Assembly (NCBI GenBank): GCA_938039195.1
Contig: CALHVK010000142.1
Coordinates: 1 to 10,535 of the forward strand
DNA from: an uncultured Carnobacteriaceae bacterium
Lineage (GTDB): Bacteria > Bacillota > Bacilli > Lactobacillales > Aerococcaceae
Reading direction: 5' to 3'
DNA: 10,535 nt
The notes beneath the pieces are model-generated. The model was given only the letters and a program-made list of their open reading frames with translations. It was not told the origin of the DNA and searched no databases. A program made the position numbers and the translations under genes. Below, in pieces: positions 7,344-10,535 of the stretch (positions are counted from its first letter, which is position 1; each line of letters begins with the position of its first letter).

Positions 7344-8612
7344 TTAATCTAATAAGCTGAGACGACGAATGAAATCGGCATTCGACTTCGTTTCTTTTAA
7401 TTGCTTCACGAGTTGCTCACTCGTTTCAAGACCGTCTCCTTTAATGGCATGACGCACTTTCCAAATGGCTTCCAGCGTTTCTTGCGAGAGTAACATGTCT
7501 TCTTTACGAGTACCTGAACGTTTCACATCAATAGCAGGAAAGACTCGTCTTTCAGCCAGCTCTCTCGAGAGATGGATTTCTGAATTCCCCGTTCCTTTGA
7601 ACTCTTCGTAAATGACATCATCCATACGGCTACCTGTTTCCACTAACGCCGTAGCAAGAATCGTTAGGCTGCCGCCCTCTTCGATATTTCTGGCAGACCC
7701 AAAGAATTTCTTAGGACGATATAACGCAGCCGGATCAATCCCACCGCTCAATGTTCTTCCTGAAGGTGGAATCGTTAAGTTATATGCACGGGCAAGACGC
7801 GTGAGACTATCCATCAAGATAATAACGTCACGTCCATCTTCTACAAGACGAAGCGCACGTTCTAGCACTAGTTCACTAATCTTAATGTGGTTTTCCGGAA
7901 GCTGGTCAAATGTAGAATACACGACCTCAGCATTCACGGTTCGTTCAATATCCGTTACCTCTTCTGGTCGCTCATCGATTAATAAAATAATCAATTCCGC
8001 TTCTGGATAGTTAGTCGTAATTCCATTCGCAATTTCTTTTAATAAGCTTGTCTTTCCAGCTTTTGGCGGAGCCACAATAAGCCCACGTTGTCCAAAACCA
8101 ATCGGACAAATTAAATCCAGCATTCGAGAAGCGATACGACCACGTGTGGTTTCAAGGACCATTTGTTTCTCCGGATACAGTGGTGTAAGTCCTGGGAAAT
8201 GGTCACGTTCTTTGGCTTCTTCTGGATCCTTTCCATTCACGAATCCAACTTGCATCAACCCATTAAACTTCTCACCCGGACGTGGTGGACGCGCAGTCCC
8301 ACTCACAAGGTCTCCATTTCGAAGGTCGAAACGTCTAATTTGCGAAGCAGAAATATAAATATCCTCTTGACTACTTGAATAGTTAATCGGTCTAAGGAAT
8401 CCAAAGCCCTCTGCGCGATTAATGTCTAAGACACCTTCCACTTGGAAAAATCCAGTTGCTTCTTCTTGAGCACGAAGAATCGCAAGCGCTAATTCCTTTT
8501 TATTCATTTGTCCGTAATAAGGAATTTTATAATGTTTGGCAAAGCCGTACATCTCTTTTAACGTTTTTTCTTGTAAGCTTTGAAGCGTTACAGTTTCCAC
8601 TTGTTCTGGCAT
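7344..8612 (-). CDS. rho: Transcription termination factor Rho
   Basis: Rho is the hexameric RNA-dependent ATPase that ends transcription and limits antisense transcripts. The 422-residue protein contains a Rho N-terminal helical domain (about 8-50), the cold-shock-like RNA binding domain (about 55-130, with GFGFLRP 69-75 and DIYISASQIRRFDLRNGD 84-101), and the RecA-like motor. Walker A is APPKAGKTS (181-189) and Walker B is VIILMDSLTR (263-272). The Q-loop SGRTLSGGIDP (284-294), the R-loop FKGTGN (338-343) and the ending RRLSLLD are typical. No extra Asn/Arg-rich insertion is present, as found in some other Gram-positives. It follows murA after 11 bases, with AAGGGA upstream of ATG, and is therefore probably co-transcribed with it. 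Unlike Bacillus, no rpmE follows; a terminator comes directly. Confidence 0.97.
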   Translation of the reverse strand: MPEQVETVTLQSLQEKTLKEMYGFAKHYKIPYYGQMNKKELALAILRAQEEATGFFQVEGVLDINRAEGFGFLRPINYSSSQEDIYISASQIRRFDLRNGDLVSGTARPPRPGEKFNGLMQVGFVNGKDPEEAKERDHFPGLTPLYPEKQMVLETTRGRIASRMLDLICPIGFGQRGLIVAPPKAGKTSLLKEIANGITTNYPEAELIILLIDERPEEVTDIERTVNAEVVYSTFDQLPENHIKISELVLERALRLVEDGRDVIILMDSLTRLARAYNLTIPPSGRTLSGGIDPAALYRPKKFFGSARNIEEGGSLTILATALVETGSRMDDVIYEEFKGTGNSEIHLSRELAERRVFPAIDVKRSGTRKEDMLLSQETLEAIWKVRHAIKGDGLETSEQLVKQLKETKSNADFIRRLSLLD

Positions 8613-8623
8613 AGTGTCCCTTC

Positions 8624-9883
8624 TTACTCTTCAATCATCGTAATATCGGCACCTAATGCTTGTAGTTTATCAACGATGTTTGAATAACCACGTAAAATAT
8701 GTCCGATATTTGAAATCTTCGTTGTTCCTTCAGCCATTAATCCTGCAACAACTAATCCCGCTCCTGCACGTAGATCACTAGCTGCAACTTCAGCGCCCAC
8801 TAATGGTGCTGGCCCTTCAAATGTAATGATATCTTCAATTACTTTTCCACGAGCGCCCATACGATTTAATTCTGGTACGTGACCGACACGTTTTGGATAA
8901 ATAGTATCCACAATCATCGCTGTTCCTGTCGCTTTACTAAAGAGCGGCGTAATCGTTTGTTGAAGGTCTGTCGCAAAACCTGGGTAAGGCATTGTCTTAA
9001 TGTTCACGGCTTTTAATTCATTCGAAGGATAAACGTAAATATCATCTTCACCGACTTCCATCTTCACGCCCATTTCGTTCATTTTCGCAATGAGACTTTC
9101 TAAGTGTTCAAAAATCACATTCTTCACTCGAACGCCTTCACCAACTGCTGCCGCAATCGATAAATAGGTTCCTGCTTCAATACGGTCTGGAATAATCGTA
9201 TGCGTACATCCATGTAAACTGTCTACACCTTCCACACGAATGATGCTTGTTCCGGCACCTTTAATATTGGCACCCATTTTATTTAATAGGTTCACCACAT
9301 CGATAATTTCTGGTTCACGTGCAGCATTTTCAATAATCGTTTTACCTTTTGCACGAACCGATGCTAACAATACGTTAATCGTCGCACCTACAGATACCAC
9401 GTCCATATAAATTTTCGTACCCACTAAACCTTCTTCGCCAGTTGATAAGTAGATAGCACCATCGTGATCTGTAACAGTTGCTCCGAGTGCTCTAAATCCT
9501 TTTAAGTGTTGATCAATTGGGCGAGGTCCTAAGAAACATCCACCTGGGAGCCCAACAACCCCTTCCCCAAATTTGGCAAGTGTTGCTCCCATGAAGTAAT
9601 ACGAAGCACGCATACTTTGAATCTTTCCTTTTGGCATCGGGATAGATTTCATTTCTCTTGGGTCGATGGTTAACGTTCCATCCACAAATTCTGTTTTTAC
9701 GTTAAAATCATTTAAAATTTCAATTAATGCATCGACATCCTGAATCTCAGGGACACCCTCTAATACAACTGGTTCATTAGCGATAATAGCAGCCGGAATT
9801 AAAGCTACTGTACTGTTTTTAGCTCCACTAATGGTCACTTCGCCTTTAAGTGGTTTACCGCCGTTAATGACTAATTTTTTCAT
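8624..9883 (-). CDS. murA: UDP-N-acetylglucosamine 1-carboxyvinyltransferase (MurA, second Gram-positive type)
   Basis: MurA performs the first committed step of peptidoglycan synthesis in the cytoplasm, transferring enolpyruvyl from PEP to UDP-GlcNAc. The 419-residue protein is full length. It has SGAKNS (19-24, with K22 and N23), the active-site loop GGCFLGPRPIDQH (114-126) with catalytic C116, the fosfomycin target, the catalytic Asp in FATDLQQ (D306) and the substrate-contact arginines in DLRAGAGLV (R372) and LRGYSN (R398). Many low-GC Gram-positives have two copies, and the one next to rho corresponds to MurAB/MurZ of Bacillus; I cannot see whether a second copy exists here. The start is ATG at 9883, with AAAGGA 8 bases upstream. 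A longer frame to 9913 lacks such a site and would run into the promoter. Confidence 0.96.
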   Translation of the reverse strand: MKKLVINGGKPLKGEVTISGAKNSTVALIPAAIIANEPVVLEGVPEIQDVDALIEILNDFNVKTEFVDGTLTIDPREMKSIPMPKGKIQSMRASYYFMGATLAKFGEGVVGLPGGCFLGPRPIDQHLKGFRALGATVTDHDGAIYLSTGEEGLVGTKIYMDVVSVGATINVLLASVRAKGKTIIENAAREPEIIDVVNLLNKMGANIKGAGTSIIRVEGVDSLHGCTHTIIPDRIEAGTYLSIAAAVGEGVRVKNVIFEHLESLIAKMNEMGVKMEVGEDDIYVYPSNELKAVNIKTMPYPGFATDLQQTITPLFSKATGTAMIVDTIYPKRVGHVPELNRMGARGKVIEDIITFEGPAPLVGAEVAASDLRAGAGLVVAGLMAEGTTKISNIGHILRGYSNIVDKLQALGADITMIEE

Positions 9884-9891
9884 ACTCAAAT

Positions 9892-9897
9892 TCCTTT
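9892..9897 (-). promoter_or_regulatory. Ribosome binding site that fixes the murA start
   Basis: AAAGGA on the minus strand lies 8 bases before ATG at 9883. The longer frame starting at 9913 would begin almost on the -10 box, before or at the predicted transcription start near 9909, so it cannot be used from this promoter. Confidence 0.8.
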
Positions 9898-9915
9898 CAC
9901 TAAATGTTCTCAATT

Positions 9916-9924
9916 ATTATACCA
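9916..9924 (-). promoter_or_regulatory. Extended -10 promoter for murA-rho
   Basis: The minus strand reads TGGTATAAT, a perfect TGn extended -10. At 17 bases upstream the sequence is AGCGGA, not a usable -35, so recognition should rest on the extended -10. The predicted start near 9909 gives a leader of about 25 bases. It is about 40 bases from the BirA operator and divergent from the birA promoter. Confidence 0.75.
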
Positions 9925-9965
9925 TGTTCACAGTAGAATCCGCTATCTTTTAATCGTTTGCATCT

Positions 9966-9999
9966 ATTGTTAACCTCTAAAAATTCAATAGTTGACAAT
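9966..9999 (+). promoter_or_regulatory. Predicted BirA operator (biotin-dependent) overlapping the birA promoter
   Basis: Two inverted half-sites, ATTGTTAACC (9966-9975) and AGTTGACAAT (9990-9999), are separated by 14 bases. This fits the Gram-positive BirA operator form TTGTTAACC-N14/15-GGTTAACAA known from Bacillus biotin genes. The outer nine positions of each half mirror each other except one: G in place of A in the right half. That single change makes a perfect TTGACA -35 box. The site sits directly upstream of a BirA that has a DNA-binding domain. Binding of biotinoyl-AMP-BirA here should block birA transcription. Site recognition is from pattern memory, without a scan. Confidence 0.72.
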
Positions 10000-10019
10000 C
10001 GTTTCAAATCTGTTACACT
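9992..10019 (+). promoter_or_regulatory. birA promoter
   Basis: A consensus -35 TTGACA (9992-9997) is followed after 16 bases by TACACT (10014-10019), which carries TGT before it and so has a TGn extension. The predicted start near 10026 leaves a leader of about 27 bases holding AAAGGAGG. The -35 lies wholly within the right half of the BirA operator. Confidence 0.75.
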
Positions 10020-10052
10020 TAAAAACATGAATACTGATGAAAGGAGGATATT

Positions 10053-10535
10053 ATGAGTACAAAACAGGATGTTTTACGCCTCTTATACGGCACAACAAAC
10101 AAACCTCTTTCAGGGCAAGAAATCGCAGAAGAACTAAACCTTTCTCGTACCGCTGTGTGGAAAGCCATTCAGCAATTAAAAAAAGATGGCTACGAAATCA
10201 CTTCCAGCACAAAGGTTGGTTATCAATTATCTAGAAAAATTGATTTGTTAACCCTTGAAGGGATTCGCACCCATTTGGGAGAAGATCTTCAAGACTGGGA
10301 TATTCAAGTGTTTGAGACCACTACTTCCACAAATGATTTGGCTAAAACCTATGGTGCATCCGGTTCTAGAGTCCCGACCTTCTTTATTTCAGAAGAGCAA
10401 ACAGCCGGTCGAGGTCGTCTAGGAAGAACCTTCCTGTCCCCTCCAAAATCTGGCTTATATATGAGTATCTGTATTTTCCCAGAAGGTGACTTGGATAGTA
10501 TTTCCCTCATTACTTGTGCCACGGCAGTCGCAGCA
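10053..10535 (+). CDS. birA: Bifunctional biotin operon repressor / biotin-[acetyl-CoA carboxylase] ligase BirA (N-terminal 161 residues; C-terminus off window)
   Basis: BirA activates biotin to biotinoyl-5'-AMP, attaches it to the carboxyl carrier protein of acetyl-CoA carboxylase and, in group II enzymes, represses biotin genes when loaded. Here 161 residues are visible. A winged helix-turn-helix covers about 1-60 (LSGQEIAEELNLSRTAVWKA, 19-38, with wing KVGYQLS 54-60), so this is the regulatory type. The ligase domain then begins with TTSTNDLAK (90-98) and the biotin/ATP loop EEQTAGRGRLGR (114-125), followed by SPPKSGLYMSI (129-139). The central catalytic lysine region and C-terminal SH3-like domain lie beyond the edge. 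The start at 10053 has AAAGGAGG 5 bases upstream. The gene diverges from murA and carries its own predicted operator. Confidence 0.95.
   Translation, partial: MSTKQDVLRLLYGTTNKPLSGQEIAEELNLSRTAVWKAIQQLKKDGYEITSSTKVGYQLSRKIDLLTLEGIRTHLGEDLQDWDIQVFETTTSTNDLAKTYGASGSRVPTFFISEEQTAGRGRLGRTFLSPPKSGLYMSICIFPEGDLDSISLITCATAVAA

Noticed and set aside
7561..7572. 12-base palindrome TCTCTCGAGAGA
   Set aside because: It lies within conserved rho codons for LSRELAE and has no flanking signal. Chance result of codon use.
7612..8010. 132-residue plus-strand open frame opposite rho
   Set aside because: It is a serine- and arginine-rich complement of a strongly conserved coding region, without ribosome site or promoter.
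8146..8378. Two overlapping plus-strand frames opposite the RNA-binding domain of rho
   Set aside because: Both are complements of conserved rho codons in different frames, and neither has translation signals.
10027..10056. Nine-codon open frame (MNTDERRIL) in the birA leader ending in ATGA overlap with the birA start
   Set aside because: It would begin at or within a base of the predicted transcription start with no ribosome site, and its AGG AGG codons are simply the birA ribosome site. Most likely chance.
1..10535. Search for CRISPR arrays, tRNA or rRNA genes, insertion sequences, attachment sites and riboswitches
   Set aside because: No regularly spaced repeats, cloverleaf genes, transposase-like frames or long structured leaders were seen. 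All intergenic gaps are under about 170 bases and are explained by promoters, one operator and two terminators.

Overview
The window comes from a low-to-moderate GC Gram-positive bacterium (Bacillota), most likely a member of the Lactobacillales. The evidence is strong AAAGGAGG-type ribosome binding sites, AT-rich TGn extended -10 promoters, short intergenic gaps, and families typical of this group: YunD, YutD, YutF, the DUF1461/TIGR01906 membrane protein, a CsbB-like glycosyltransferase with YfhO, and a second-type MurA followed by rho. A rho gene argues against Streptococcus. Carnobacteriaceae-type organisms (for example Granulicatella relatives) or another enterococcal/lactobacillus relative would fit, but I cannot fix the genus. 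Every gene except the last is on the minus strand. There is no mobile element, rRNA, tRNA or CRISPR array, and no gene-free stretch longer than about 170 bases.

Layout from left to right. (1) 1-2987, minus: a GT2 polyprenyl-phosphate sugar transferase overlapping the start of a YfhO-family membrane protein that runs off the left edge. This pair is known in Bacillus and relatives for sugar decoration of lipoteichoic acid. It has its own extended -10 promoter just after an intrinsic terminator (3080-3118). (2) 3131-7221, minus: a tightly packed five-gene operon, ybaK-type Cys-tRNA(Pro) deacylase, yunD-type metallophosphoesterase, yutD-type protein with a long basic tail, yutF-type HAD phosphatase and a DUF1461 membrane protein. 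Its junctions overlap by 4, 8, 0 (abutting) and 13 bases. The promoter lies at 7242-7270 and the terminator at 3080-3118. (3) 7344-9883, minus: murA followed 11 bases later by rho, ending in a perfect 11-bp stem terminator (7302-7338). (4) 10053 to the right edge, plus: the N-terminal half of a bifunctional BirA (repressor HTH plus biotin ligase), divergent from murA.

The window is mainly conserved housekeeping DNA, and I found no clearly undescribed multi-gene system. Two items deserve attention. First, a near-perfect BirA operator (ATTGTTAACC-N14-AGTTGACAAT, 9966-9999) has its right half containing the consensus -35 box of birA itself, which predicts biotin-dependent autorepression. Second, the YutD protein carries a disordered, Lys/Arg/Asn/Gln-rich tail of about 150 residues, in which I see four copies of a short degenerate motif of the form F-x-(P/L/M/I)-(A/K/R)-(D/E).

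Three automatic-style starts should be shortened to better-supported ATGs with good ribosome binding sites: the glycosyltransferase to 2987, yutD to 5373 and murA to 9883.
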